DNA of 64,000 nucleotides, taken from Acanthochromis polyacanthus (lineage: Eukaryota; Chordata; Actinopteri; Pomacentridae). The stretch spans positions 26,123,817-26,187,816 of the forward strand of contig NC_067130.1 in the NCBI RefSeq assembly GCF_021347895.1, in the 5' to 3' direction. Below the pieces are notes generated by a model, which saw only the letters and a list, made by a program, of their open reading frames with translations, made no database searches and was not told where the DNA came from. This document shows positions 24,901 to 37,423 of the stretch, piece by piece (position 1 is the stretch's first letter; each line of letters begins with the position of its first letter). A program made the position numbers and the translations under genes.

Positions 24901-27900
24901 AAAACTATTCTAGCATATTTGCAAGCTAAGATTTGTCATCAAAGTGCAAAGTAATTCTTAAAGTGATGAGAATGTCATTAGTTTTGCAGATATTTACTCA
25001 AAAGTCTGAGTTTTGAAGAAAGAAAGTATCCGTAAAAAGAAAAAAAAATGATCCAATGAAAAACTAAATAAAAAGATGAGGGACAACCAACATTATTACA
25101 GCTCATCCTGTGACAAATCCATCACGAGATACTTCACGAAACACCATAAATCCCAACCTCATGGTCATGCCGGAGGAAATTTTAGGGATCAACAATGTCT
25201 GAAGCCTTTACATTGTTGATCACAGAGCCATTACATTGGGGAAACGTGGCAAACTTGTTGTCTTTCAGTGCTTTGGAATTTAGTGTCTGAATAATAGCCT
25301 GCTGGGCCCATCTTTAGTTCCAAAAACAGTCAAATATTAGAGTATTGCCTGCAACCTTTTTGCAGTTTTACCACCATGCATTGATATCTACACAGTGAGA
25401 CTGTGATATTCTTAGCGCAACTGAAAAAAAAAGTAAGCCATGCAGCAAAATTCTGTATATTTTTCGCTTTGTATTTGACCCCTAGGATCTTTTGTAACAC
25501 TTTTTATGGTGCTGTAAACCTACACAATGGGACAAACAGCATTAGAATATCAACAAAAGATGTCTGACCAAGATAGGTTTAATACTGGTTTTGCAATGTT
25601 TGGCTAAATACCTGAAAGAAATCTCATTTGTTTGCATTAAGAGCCTTCGCACATCAAATGCATCCTCCAGTTGATCCATCATCTGTAATCTGACTTTCAT
25701 TTGGATTCACTGTCAGTTTTAGGTGTGGATTAGAGGGTAGAAAACAGCGAGGGTACTTTGTCGACAGTTGAAAGTTGGAAAATATGTGAGTGGGTGGAGA
25801 GCGATGGCTGCGGAGACAGCTTCATTTGGTTTCTCACCGGGTCCTTCTGTGGCTCTGAAGCAGATGTGCCGTGCAGGAGCTGTAACTCCAGAAAAGTAAT
25901 GTGACGTCCTGCGCAGGGAAAAAATCCTGAGCTTGCCAAACACACAAACACACACATAAGCACCAGCCGACCACCATAGCTTGTTGTGTTGTAAATCATG
26001 GCCCTCTCTCTGGTCTATTAAGATATGGAAAGCTCCACATGGGATTTATACCGTCAATCTATTTTACTAGTGTTTGGTCTCAGTGCTGCCATCAGGTTTG
26101 TTCCTTAAGTGCCTTATCAGTTAAATGCAGCTGTGATAGACCCTGAGTTCAGCTGCAAATGTGGATGTGACTTTAGTATGAATGGGAAACTAAGTTTATT
26201 TGCTGTATGTACTGCATATATGCAGCACATAGATGCAATATTTCTATACCAACATCTTCAGTAACCTTTACTAAAATAGACTGTTTATATGTTGTTGATA
26301 GACAGAGTTGTGACATATCTAATTTACTTTGAGATCATTCCTTTCACACCGCCTGTGGTGGTATAATTTTCTCATCTAAGCTTTACTGTAACTGTTTTGG
26401 CACCATTATCTAATATGTTCTGGATAAAGTTAGATCAAGCAAGACAGCTTCGGTGCATCACACATTCAGATTCATATACAACTTCTGGACTCAACTGAGA
26501 GTCGCCTTTGGCCTATTATTAAAGGTCGTATTGCCATTTCAACAAAGGAAAGAAAATAGAGGCAAAAAAAGCCAGAAAAAAATACAAATCTAACAGGCTG
26601 ATGCACTACTAGAATGTTTGCTTGTAGTGTCCACCAGTTCCCACATTATTTTAAATGGACTTCAGCATGAATATAATACTATAGTTAATGTATTTGGCTG
26701 ACCAGAATGACCATTTATGTTTGTAAATAGTAGGTAAATGACCAAAGAGACACATTTGACTCCTCAATATACTAAAACTCTCCCCCTCTTTTTTTTGTTA
26801 TGTTTATTCTTTACTTTAAAAGCCTTCATCGGTTTATTCTTTTATCTAGTTTTCAATGAAAATTGAATCATAAAGCATCCTGGGGTTCTTGAATCATGCC
26901 TCAGTACATTCTGAAAGGGGGAAACGTTTCAAACAACCCCGCAGACATCACCGATTTAACAAATAATGTCACCAGTGTTGCCTTTTCTCTTCTCCTCTTG
27001 TCCTCTCCTGACTGCTCCGACCACAGCAGCTTTATTGAGGCATGACATTACAGTCTGTTGGATAACCTCTCTCCTCCACTCATACCAGCTCTGCTATTGT
27101 TCGCTGCTTTTAGAATGTGTTATTTTTTTTCCATTTTAACATATTTTAAGCACATTTTAAAATAGGTAGCTGATGCGCATCGATGTTTATTTTCACCCTC
27201 TTGCTTTTTTTTGATTCAAATGTATAAACGCAGCTGCCAGAGGACACTTGGGACATTTTTTCTCTGTTTTTTTTATGTAACTGAATGAAATGCGCCTTAA
27301 TTCTCCTGTTGTGTTTGCTATTTCTAAGTTGAGATGTGTAAAATATGGTTTTAAGTTGCTGTGATCAAAACACATTTTGATCATTTCCTTCTTTTTTTGT
27401 TAAATAAAACGCCTGCAATAAAAGTTACATCTATGGTGGAATGAGTCAAGTTTAACTTTTGGAAATACATTGCAAGAATACGATTAATGTTGTTTTTAAC
27501 ACTATCTGTCAATGGTTTTAATGTTCTGGCTCCTTGTTGTATCTGTGGTAAGTTTTGTATCAATAATTACTTATTTTAACAAACAGGAAAAAGAAAACAC
27601 AAGCAAGTTATTATGTTTACATTAGCCTGCCATGATATTATATTTGGTTATACAGGCCGTACAGTCGTCCATTCTGCACTAGTAAGGGAACAAATTGCGC
27701 ATTTGTTTTCTTTTCCTTTCTTTTTCCCAGTGTTTGTTAATAAATTCAAAGCACAGATTCACAGTGTAAAGGCTTACAGGAATTTGGCTTTATTAAGAGA
27801 ACAAACAAAAGCTAATCCACATAAAGGAGAATACATGACAGCGACATTAGCCTTTCACCACCCGTTGTTTTGCTACTTGCACTATAGAGACCTTTTATAT

Positions 27901-28387
27901 ACTGCTGCTGACTGTATTTTGGAAATAAACATGCAATATGTGTTGTATAGAGGCAGTATAAAGGAAAAAATCAGAACATGGAGTTTTCCATTGTTTTCAA
28001 ACAGAACTGGTTGTTTTTAGATGAGAGAATCCATTTCTTTAAAACTGGTGTATTTAGAGGGGAATTCTCTAAATGTATGAGCATTGTGTCCTGAATATTA
28101 GAACTGACCGGGAAAAAAATGGTTGTTCAGGTATCTAGCTTGTATCAAGGAGACACAAGAGACATTCTATTTAGCGTAATGCTACTGTAACTATATTGTG
28201 TGGGTTTATTCTACAAAAACTTTATAGATATAAAGTCAAATGTCAGTCAACGCTGATTTTTCAGTGTCACATTACACTGGTATGTTGTGCAGATGCATGA
28301 AAATGACGTGTGACATATGAAACAAATAGTGCAGGATATAAGGAGCAATACAAAAGTCAAAGGTCATGCTGGTTAAACACAGCAGGT
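21951..28387. other. Unassigned stretch
   Basis: The longest stretch without any recognised element. The largest frame (27613-28020, 135 codons) has no motif I know and A/T-rich codon use; I take it as chance. Short T and A tracts occur throughout. Confidence 0.4.
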
Positions 28388-28974
28388 GTCACAGGTCAAA
28401 ACTGAAAACACTTTTGCCAATGAACTGCAAACTATAAAACCTGCTGGGAAACAGTATTGGCTGTTCAGAATGCAATCTGTTGTTGAGGTCAGCAGATGGT
28501 AAGGATGGTGAATAAAGCAAACTGTTTCAGGTTTATTGTGGTTTATTTGACATGGTATGCAAATGTTGTTTGTCACTTCAGTGACATGTCTATACTGGAA
28601 CAATACAAGCAGTCAGAAATGTTCTGAGAATACTGTAAAAAATCTAATGCATAATTCTCTTTGACAAGTGCTGGTAAAATTACAGAGCGTGTACATGACT
28701 GACTTTTTCTCTGTTTTGTGTGCATTTGTTCCAGAGAGTTTTTCAGTTGGATTCTGATGATAGGCCACATGAATACATCTGGGACAATGCTAGTTTGGTT
28801 GGATGGAATGGTTCAATATGAACCCTCAAGTTATTGTGGCTTTTCTATCGCCATATTCTCCCTTTCTGAATCCTGTAGAAGACGAATTTTCTACATGGAG
28901 GTGGAAGGTATATGAGCGGCAGCCATACATTTGTGAAAATCTCTTGCAATCAGTGGTGTTGGCATGTGGTGATG
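28388..28974 (+). mobile_element. IS630-like DDE transposon remnant, locus 1, first part
   Basis: Matches the reverse complement of 49683-50250 over several hundred bases (shared block AAAACCTGCTGGGAAACAG, then TGTTGTTGAGGTCAGCAGAT). It carries a transposase relic (28768-28930). The 5' end of the element is missing here. The remnant is broken at 28974 by a LINE insertion and resumes at 29571. Confidence 0.75.
28768..28930 (+). pseudogene. IS630-like DDE transposase fragment
   Basis: Conceptual reading gives HEYIWDNAS, with the second catalytic Asp in the WDN motif. After a frame change it gives FNMNPQVIVAFLSPYSPFLN followed by PVED and STWRWKVYERQPY. The pattern YSPFLNP-(I/V)E is the C-terminal catalytic signature of the DDE_3/IS630-type enzymes of fish. 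Only the C-terminal third is present, and a frame change separates the Asp block from the Glu block. Nonfunctional. Confidence 0.7.
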
Positions 28975-29173
28975 CTTCTGTTGAGAGGAGGTGTATGGAT
29001 GTGGTTAAAGAGGACATGAAGGTAGTTGGTGTGAGAGAAGAGGACGCAGAAGACAGGGTTAGATGGAGGCAATTGATTCGCTGTGGCGACCCCTGAAGGG
29101 AAAAGCCGAAAGGAAAAGAAGAAGAAGTGGGACAGGGGGTGAGGAGGAGGCCTTGACACATACTTTGGGATGT
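28975..29173 (+). mobile_element. 5'-truncated RTE LINE insertion
   Basis: The 3' end of an RTE-type LINE. Codons for RRCMDVVKEDMKVVGVREED then DAEDRVRWRQLIRCGDP end in TGA at 29094-29096. This is the C-terminus of the fish RTE reverse transcriptase. A short non-coding tail with CCCTGAAGGGAAAAGCCGAA and a GAAGAAG repeat follows. A 27-bp sequence starting AATCAGTGGT lies at 28948-28974 and recurs after the element with one change (29174-29189 plus 29571-29581, split by a hAT-like insertion). It looks like the target duplication. The last 45 bp before it are not LINE sequence that I recognise. Confidence 0.75.
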
Positions 29174-29189
29174 AATCAGTGGTCTTGGC

Positions 29190-29562
29190 TAGGGCTGGCC
29201 CGAATAGCAATTTCTGGGCTCTGGATATTCGGCCCCCATTAATGATGAATATCTGAATATTCGGTCCGCTCCATAACATCCAATGGGAGGGGGGTTGACA
29301 GATCAACGGACGGAGGAACAAAACAAATATTCGCTTTGGTCCGTAACATCAGTTGCGGTAAGTAAACGGAGGAAGGAGCCGAATATTCGGTTTGGTTCTT
29401 AATGTCTGACGGGGTGGGGGGATGGTGGGGGGTGTGGAGGTGTGTGTGTGGGAAGGGGGGTGCAGAGGGGCAGGGGGCGAATATTTCGATCTTAAAATTA
29501 ATATTCGGACACCACCGTTACCACCAAATATTTGGGTATTCCGATCTTCGGGTCCAGCCCTA
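29190..29562 (+). mobile_element. hAT-like MITE inside the LINE target duplication
   Basis: A 373-bp non-coding element with inverted ends TAGGGCTGGCCCGAA and TTCGGGTCCAGCCCTA. Flanking 8-mers GTCTTGGC (29182-29189) and TTCCTGGC (29563-29570) agree at 6 of 8, fitting the 8-bp target duplication of hAT transposons. The interior repeats GAATATTCG-type motifs and has a G-rich tract near 29410-29480. It would need a hAT transposase from elsewhere. Confidence 0.7.
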
Positions 29563-29570
29563 TTCCTGGC

Positions 29571-29855
29571 ATGTGGTGATGTTTTTGTTTATGCGTGTCA
29601 GGGCTGGATCACCACACTAGGTCTTTCTTTCCACGTTGCCTGACCAGAGAAAACATATCTTGTGATGTTGATGAGGTCCTGTGGCCTGACCAGGCTGAAA
29701 GAATTGATGCAGATGTGGTGTAAATATTTGCATGCTGTACTGTGTACAATACAGTGCAATACAGTACATTATTTTTATATTGTAATCTACAGTCAGGCGC
29801 TGCAATGCCCCCCTCTGAATCATTTATAGGATATATTTGTGTTCATCCTTCATCA
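29571..29855 (+). mobile_element. IS630-like DDE transposon remnant, locus 1, second part
   Basis: Continuation of the element broken at 28974. Matches the reverse complement of about 46335-46597 (shared blocks GTCAGGGCTG, GATGAGGTCCTGTGGCCTGA, CAGTCAGGC). Non-coding. Its right edge fades near 29855, before the MITE at 29928. Confidence 0.7.
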
Positions 29856-29927
29856 TTCTCTACTGTACCAAACCTCAAACTCCTGTATAACCTCTCACCT
29901 GATATAACTATAAACTCCAACCATACA

Positions 29928-30286
29928 TACACAACCAATCAAAAGTTTTGGAGTCACTTAGAAATGCCCTTATTTTTAAAAGAAAAGCAATGTTTTTCAA
30001 TAAAGATAACATTAAATTAATCAGAAATGCAGTCTAGACATTGTTGATGAAATGACTATTCTAGCTGGAAACGGCTGATTTTTAATGTAAGGGGTACAGA
30101 GGAACATTTCCAGCAACCATCACTCCTGTGTTTCTAATGCTACATTGTGTTAGCTAATGGTGTTGAATGGCTAATTGTTGATTGGAAAACTCTTGTGCAA
30201 TTATGTTCGCACATGAACAAAAATGTGAGTTTTCATGGAAAATATGAAATTGCCTGGATGACCCCAAACTTTTGAACAATAGTGTA
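29928..30286 (+). mobile_element. Tc1/mariner-like MITE, copy 3
   Basis: About 359 bp, same orientation as the copy at 10497. Left edge TACACAACCAATCAAAAGTT and right edge near CAATAGTGTA. Non-coding member of the four-copy family. Confidence 0.8.
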
Positions 30287-31319
30287 TGTAAGCACATAAA
30301 AAACTAACTAAAAATCAAACATCAGGATTAAAAAATACTTTGGATTTTTGAAGAACTAAAAGAAAAGGTATTTTTTATGGTGAGTGAATCAACACAGAAA
30401 TACGGAATTCAATTCAAAACAAATATAATTGCAAATGTGTAACAAGCATCCCTCTAAAAAAAAAAGCAGAATGTCATGTTGAAGCCATTGATCACATTCT
30501 CCCATGCTGTGAAGTCAAACTCCTGCAAGTTCCCATTCCTGTTTTCTCCTCAGATGACAAACTGAGCTGAGGACAAACAGAATGGAGCCTGAATCAATAC
30601 CTCCATTTACAACATGAAAATTACCTGTGGAGAGAGTCGGACAGGAAAAACAAACCGATAATCTTCCAACTGTCATTCCCCTTGTGCAAGGGGAAATCAA
30701 TCACTGGCTGAATTTCATACAATGTGCACCTTGGAAATCACAATCATTCATCACAATGGGAACATCCCAAGTGGACCATGATGGTAAACATACAAACACC
30801 AACAGCATCCACAAAATGAAGACTCGCTTTTTTGTTGTTTGTTTTGTTGCTGTTAATTGACTTTCTGAAGCATGTGTCTTTCCTTTTCTGTGACTTTGCC
30901 GTACAATCCAGCTTGTAAGGGATAGAATTAAAGGATTTAAGTTTTGGTTTTGAGATTAAGAAAAATGCATCAGCAGAAACTTACATTTTTATTTTGAATA
31001 GCAAAACTAATATAGATGTAATGAAAATAATCTATAATACAGAAATCCTTTTTCTTTAAAACTTAGTAGACATCTGGTGCAAAATCAACAGCATATTTGT
31101 CGTCTCTCTCCATTATCTCTTTGTTTTCTGTTGCCAAAGGATCTTTTGTGCTCATTTACTCACTTCAGGAAGTTCTTGCAGCAACAAAACACAGCCTTCT
31201 CAAAGTAAACATTGGCAAAATATGCTAAATGTTGAAAACTTGTTTTGACTGTTTATATTACTCAACACAACTTTTACAATTCTGTGTTTTTTAAATACAA
31301 GGATATCCAATCATACTTC
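30287..31319. other. Unassigned stretch
   Basis: No gene or known repeat recognised. Frames are under 80 codons. AT-rich throughout. Confidence 0.45.
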
Positions 31320-32400
31320 CTTTTTCTTCTGCATATCCAGGGGTCATGGTGGTAAACATGCTAAGCAGGTTGTTCTAGACATCCCCTCTCCCTGGCAACA
31401 TTTTGAGTTTCTCTTAGGAGATGCCACGCTGGAGTCTCCTCCAAGTATCCAAAAACTTCAAATACCCAACACACCTCATGCGGCTCCTTTCCACCCGTCT
31501 CTAAACCTAAGGCAAATCACTCCATGGAGGGAATTCATATTGTATCTGCAACCTCATTCTATAGGTCACTACACTGATCTCATGACCCTAGGTAAACGCT
31601 GGAATGACTGATAATTTGAGAGTTTTGCTGCTGATGTTGCACCAATCGGTCTGTCCATTGCTCATCAAATTTTTCTGTCACTTGTGAACAAGATACTTTA
31701 ACGTCTTTGATCAGGGCAGTACCTCACTCCCAATCAAGAGGGAGGAATCCGTAGCTCTCATCCCACCTGCTTTACGTTTAGCTGCAAACATCAACAGGTC
31801 ATACTGGAGATTACAACCTGATGAAGCCAACAGAACTGTGACATCTGCAAACAGCAGAGGTTCAACTCTGAGATCCTCAAACTTTAAAAATCTCCTTAGA
31901 CTGCCTGCACCTTGAGATCCTGAACATGACATCGCAAACAACGATACAGACAAGGGGCAACCCTGGTGAGGTCTAACACCCGTCGGAAACGTGTTTGACT
32001 TTGTTCTGAGAAGACAAACACAGTTCTCACTTCGATTACAGAGGGACCAAATGACTTATAACAACAGCCCCAGTACTTTACATACCTGAGGCACTCCCTA
32101 CATAGTTCCACAGGCATTCTCAAAGTCCACAGAACATATGTTGACTGAATGGTGAAATTCGCATGACTCCCAAAGCAACTCCACAAGGGTCAAGAACTGG
32201 TCCACAGGTCCAGCACCAGGACAACTTTCACATGGCATCTCCTGAATTTAAGATTTGACAATTGGTCGTAGCCTACTTTGAATAAACTTTTCTGGGGAGG
32301 CTGAGCATTGTGATGCCTCAGTATGTAAAACAAATCCTCTGGTGCCTGTGTTTGAAGGTGGGAACCACCACTCTGGTCTGCCACTACACATGTTCTGCCC
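31320..32400 (-). pseudogene. Degraded LINE reverse transcriptase (L2/Rex1-like)
   Basis: Minus-strand translation in pieces recalls a fish non-LTR reverse transcriptase. Near the 5' side, GGSHLQTQ- and FKHR-like remains match the start of the RT domain. At 31711-31953 the frame reads LRVEPLLFADVTVLLASSG, the palm-domain FADD region with the second catalytic Asp replaced by Val. FAAKRKAGGMR follows. Downstream remains to about 31330 recall the C-terminal domain. Stops, shifts and deletions are frequent. It would have copied its own RNA at nicked DNA; it is now dead. The clade is not resolved. Confidence 0.6.
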
Positions 32401-32511
32401 CAGACTTCCACGTAATAAGAAAGAAACCTTGTCATCCAAGACAACCCAACATGTTTCCAGAGCCTGTGTTGGAAATCAGCCTATTCTACAATTAACCAAG
32501 CCAACAGAATA

Positions 32512-33142
32512 TGTATAAGGCTATTTCCGCCCAGTTCTTTTGATGGAGTAGTCAGGAGACTTCTTCTTAAAATCGAAAGTATTTATTACAGCAAAATTGA
32601 ATGTGCGATACAGAGCTCATGGGCCTGAATCCTCTGTCCCTAACCAACAACAAGTGTTTGGTCAGTTCGGATGGAATCAGACGGCTAACTGTACCTGGCC
32701 CAGTCTTCTTATACTCCAACAGCATATGTAGCTATCTAGGTCACGTTGCTGGCCGCCCCCTCCAGTGCTGCGTTGGTCCGCTCTCCTCTGTCACAGCAGA
32801 TATTTTGTCGTTATCGCTCTCGTAGGAATGACTTCACCCCTGCAAAGCAAGATTCAAGACTGCACACACAACAAGCTCATGTTCTTTACTGATTACGACT
32901 TGCGTCAAAAACTGTCTGTACTTTTATTATCAATCACCTTATGTCTTGATCATTCTTGCATTCAAACACATGAGTAATAAGTAAAATAAAGCACAAGCTC
33001 CTTCTTATTGATTCTGGACTTTTCTTCTTTGTTTCATTACAGTCACACCGTGGTAATGATGCTCTTGACCTTCCTATTCCTCAGAACCAATACAACTCTT
33101 TAATATGCACTCTTAGCAAATTATAAAACACATCATTTCCCA
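32512..33142 (-). mobile_element. Possible retroviral-type solo LTR
   Basis: On the minus strand this segment reads TGTGGGAAATG...TTATACA, about 631 bp. It contains a TATA-like GTATAAGAAG (32707-32716) and an AATAAA (32582-32587) placed as in an LTR with U3, R and U5. A T/C-poor leader follows. No gag, pol or env frame is attached, and no clear target duplication was found, so edges and identity are uncertain. It could be an unrelated non-coding sequence. Confidence 0.35.
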
Positions 33143-33487
33143 CACCTGTAGCATCTAAACACCAATCTGGTCCAATATTTTAGTACTGATAGTGAGGATG
33201 GACTCGAAGGATTTTAAGAGTTTTCAAAGATATATCACAGAATAATGTTGGTATGAGAAAGAGAGATTCGAGACATTAAATAACTTCAGCATATTGTCAC
33301 TATTTTGACTGTCACTCACACAGGACCTTTTTTTTTAAGAAAATAGGGAATACTTGTGTAGCTGCTTCTGCTCTGTTAGCATGTTGCTCATGCTGTATCT
33401 TCTGTACAGGCACAGTGTTATAATGCACTGATAAAGTACTGACTTGCATGGCTAATTTGTGTTACGCTTCTACCAGAGTTTTATATA
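33143..33487. other. Unassigned short stretch
   Basis: Nothing recognised between the LTR-like segment and the Tc1 element beginning at 33488. Confidence 0.5.
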
Positions 33488-35028
33488 TACACTCAACAAA
33501 AACATAAACGCAACACTTTTGTTTTTGCTCCCATTTTTTATGAGATGAACTCAAAGATCTAAAACTTCTTCCATATACACAATATCACCATTTCTCTCAA
33601 ATATTGTTCAGAAATCTGTCGTATTCTGTGATAGTGAGCACTTCTCCTTTGCTGAGAAAATACATCCCACCTCACAGGTGTGCCATATCAAGATGCTGAT
33701 TAGACACCATGATTAGTGCACAGGTGTGCCTTAGACTGCCCACAATAAAAGGCCACTCTGAAATGTACAGTTTTATCACACAGCACAATGCCACAGATGT
33801 GGCAAGATTTGAGGGAGCGTGCAATTGGCATGCTGACAGCAGGGATGTCAACCAGAGCTGTTGATGGTGTATTGAATGCTCATTTCTCTATCATAAGCCG
33901 TCTCCAAAGGTGTTTCAGAGAATTTGGCAGTACATCCAACCAGCCTCACAACCACAGACCACGTGTAACCACACCAGCCCAGGACCTCCACATCCAGCAT
34001 GTTCACCTCCAAGATCGTCTGAGACCAGCCACCAAGATCGTCTGAGACCAGCCACTCGGACAGCTGCTGAAACAATCGGTTTGCATAATCAAAGAATTTC
34101 TGCACAAACTGTCAGAAACCGTCTTAGGGAAGCTCATCTGCATGCTTGTCGTCCTCATCGGGGTCTCCACCTGACTCCAGTTCGTCATCATAACCGACTT
34201 GAGCGGGCAAATACTCACATTTGATGGCGTCTGGCACGTTGGAGAGGTGTTCTCTTCACGGATGAATCCCGGTTTACACTGTTCAGGGCAGATGGCAGAC
34301 AGCGTGTGTGACGTCATGTGGGTGAGCGGTTTTCTGATGTCAGTGTTGTGGATGGAGTGGCCCATGAAGGTGGTGGGGTTATGGTATGGGCAGGCGTCTG
34401 TTATGGACGAAGAACACAGGTACATTTTATTGATGGCATTTTGAATGCACAGAGATACCGTGATGAGATCCTGAGGCCCATTGTTGTGCCATACATCCAA
34501 GAACATCACCTCATGTTGCAGCAGGATAATGCACAGCCCCATGTTGCAAGGATCTGCACACAATTCTTGGAAGCTGAAAACGTCCCAGTTCTTGCCTGGC
34601 CAGCATACTCACCGGACATGCCACCCATTGAGCATGTTTGGGATGCTCTGGATCGGCGTATACGACAGCGTGTACCAGTTCCCGCCAATATCCAGCAACT
34701 TCACACAGCCATTGAAGTGGAGTGGACCCCCCCAATAAAACAGAACTGCACCTTTCAGAGTGGCCTTTTATTGTGGGCAGTCTAAGGCACACCTGTGCAC
34801 TAATCATGGTGTCTAATCAGCATCTTGATATGGCACACCTGTGAGGTGGGATGGATTACCTCAGCAAAGGAGAAGTGCTCACTGTCACAGATTTAGACAG
34901 ATTTGTGAACAATATTTGAGAGAAATGGTGATATTGTGTATGTGGAAAAAGTTTTAGCTCTGTGAGTTCATCTCATTAAAAATGGGAGCAAAAACAAAAG
35001 TGTTGCGTTTATATTTTTGTTGAGTGTA
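33488..35028 (+). mobile_element. Dead Tc1-type transposon with 276-bp inverted repeats
   Basis: Edges read TACACTCAACAAAAA and TTTTTGTTGAGTGTA, so TA flanks the element. Inverted repeats are 33488-33763 and 34753-35028, alike but with scattered changes. Total length is 1541 bp. The transposase between them carries a frameshift and two stops (see 33788). The right repeat begins immediately after a deletion that removed the transposase C-terminus. A common fish Tc1 group; clearly older than the element at 1266. Confidence 0.92.
33788..34752 (+). pseudogene. Tc1-type transposase pseudogene
   Basis: Starts MPQMWQDLRERAIGMLTAGM, the N-terminal helix-turn-helix. The frame is lost at a 23-bp tandem duplication (34011-34033 repeated at 34034-34056). 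The second frame continues ISAQTVRNRLREAHLHACRP, then meets TGA at 34222-34224 (where an Arg or similar codon is expected) and TGA at 34309-34311 (where Trp is expected). Catalytic landmarks remain: FTDESRF, LQQDNAQPHVA and SPDMPPIEHVWD, with 34 residues between the second Asp and the Glu (DD34E). After EVEWT the usual C-terminal block ending in GHTRY is absent. Nonfunctional. Confidence 0.9.
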
Positions 35029-37423
35029 TATGTATATATGAGCCTACAGTAAATGTTGCACACAATGGTCACTCTGTCCTTGTACTTTACCAATAAATCC
35101 ACTGTACCACACTATTTCCCTATTGCTGCCTTATATTAATGTTTATATGTTCTTCTGTGTGTGTATCTTTAAGGACGCGGAGATCTCGTCTCACTGTGGC
35201 CCTCTGCCCCATGACTCAGAGATGTCCACTATCAAGACTTTGGCTTTAGGGCCATTGTCATCTGCACAGCCAGGAGAGCCGACATGGCATGCCAGCATCA
35301 TACACCTCCCACTCATCGTGCTTTGCGCTTATCTCATCACAACTTCCCCACGGATAATAACTATACTCCTGTCTCAACCATGTCTGTATGTACATCTGTA
35401 CACGCCCACACAGAGAGGGACGGGGAGAAAGACAGGCAGTGTGTAGAAGAAAAAAGCCCTCAGAATCTGTGCTGTTTCTGTAAGCAGTGGTCAGATTTAG
35501 GAGACAGATACAGGAAACATAAGAGTAAAAGTCTGGACACTGAAAAGTTTACGGCCACTGAAATCTTGTCTGTACTGATATGGATCTTTTTCTAGATCAA
35601 TACCCTCCTTCTCTATTTGAAAATAGCTTTTGATTCACATGAGGATCATTTTACATAACTTTAAGAAAATGTCTCTGTTGGGAGTGCAAAAGTGACAACA
35701 AATACTGTAGCAAACATGTTGGGCCACTCAGCAATACATGAAATATCAGATAATATCATTTTACTATTTTGTCAGCTCATTAGACTAAACTGTGAATGCA
35801 GACACAGCAGCTTTCGTGAGCTGATGTAGTGATGCACGAATGGCAAGTTAAGTTACACATTGTAGATAACCTAACCCAAAGAAACTAAGATACATATCCA
35901 TATCCACGATTGGTGTTTTTGTTAAGACAATAAGCATGTCCAAACTGATGTCCTAAACTGTCTTTATAACATCTACACGGTTGAAAAATCTTCAATTTAG
36001 AACATATTTGTGGAAAAAAGTAATCTAATTTAACATGAAACATTAAGATTTGTTTTTGTCTTTTTTTTGTCGAAATATCCCAATTAGATTTAACAAGGCC
36101 TAAAAAAAAGACCAAGCTAGTTTTGTTATCATTTAATAGTTGATCAGTTGAACAAAGCTTTAGAATATTGTTTATTACTGTCCTAATATATATCTCCTTG
36201 CATTAGTACATGTATATGTATCCTGGATTTATTTTGGATAACTTTTCAGCATGTTTGATGGTCAGCAAGTACACTAAGTGTTCAGTACTGATAATCATTT
36301 ATGTAGCACCTTTAGTATGACAAGCATGACATTTCATAGTGGCTGTTGTCCCAACTCCATCTCCACCAATGAGGTCCTGCCGGAGTCCTGGATATTAGAA
36401 ATGTGTGATCATTATTATCATTATTTTTCTGATTGCTTAGATTGAAGAGTATGAACTTTCCAGAGTTATTGAACTGTTCTCGGCCCAAACAGAATGACAA
36501 AATGAAGTGTCCCCAAAGGTCAAATGCTTACATTTGTAGTAGTGTAACTTTCCATCGGCTGTTTTTTCTATGATCAAGTGATGTTTTCTTTAAATGAAAA
36601 AGGACTGTGTGATGGTCCATCCAAGCTTGTGCTTCAACAAGCTGTTGGATTAAACTGTCACTAATTGTCAAGAATGAACACAATCTTGACCATCTGTTTG
36701 TTCTGAAAAAGGTACCGTAATTCTAACAAAGCCATAACTTTACCAAGAGCAAAATATTTCTTAAGCTGAACAAGCCATTTGTTTGTCCAAGCCTAAATAA
36801 TACATACTAGTATACAGTATCTTTGTGTCTCTTCCCCTCATTTTTTATCCTACCCTTTCACAAACGGATTCTTCCCCAAAAATACAAATTCCTCACTGAT
36901 GTTTTTTTTTTTTTTTGCCTAAACAAACCCAGTCGTTCTGACACTCAGTCTTTCCGAGGCCTCCGTTCTATTTTGTGTCTAATAAGGCAAGTTTGAGATA
37001 TCCACTCCTGCTGCGCTCAGCAAGCCGGTCTGAGGAAACGGTTCACAGAGGCTGAGGATGATAAGATGACGTGGGCTGGCAAAAAAAAAAAAAAAGATGG
37101 CAAGATATCATGTCGACTGATAGGGTGATGAATAATTACATACAAAGTGATGTCCGATCCTCAGCACAACTGGCTTGGTTCCTCTGTGTCTGTCACGCCT
37201 GCAAGAGGTGCTGGGAGACGAGTTCATCAAAAAGGCATTTTGTAAAGAAAGGAGAACATAATTCTGTATCCATCGCATTTAAAGCATTAGACAAACTTGC
37301 AATAGAGAATTTTGGCATCACAGTTGGGGAAGAAAGCAGTTATTATGATATTATTACACAATATATGAGTTATATTTTTTCCTTGGAGATACAAATAAGT
37401 AGCAGTGACACTTCTATTTAATA
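35029..37423. other. Unassigned stretch with one possible exon
   Basis: At 35145-35173 a pyrimidine-rich run ends in TTTAAG followed by GACGCGGAG. The frame DAEISSHCGPLPHDSEMST runs on from there. This has an acceptor-like start but matches no protein I know, and no donor is obvious. T-tracts lie near 36901-36916 and an A-tract near 37081-37095. Otherwise nothing recognised. Confidence 0.3.

Noticed and set aside
27613..28020. 135-codon plus-strand open frame
   Set aside because: No motif, AT-driven residue content and no flanking gene features.
34003..34563. 186-codon minus frame
   Set aside because: Antisense to the Tc1 transposase pseudogene at 33788; no independent motif.
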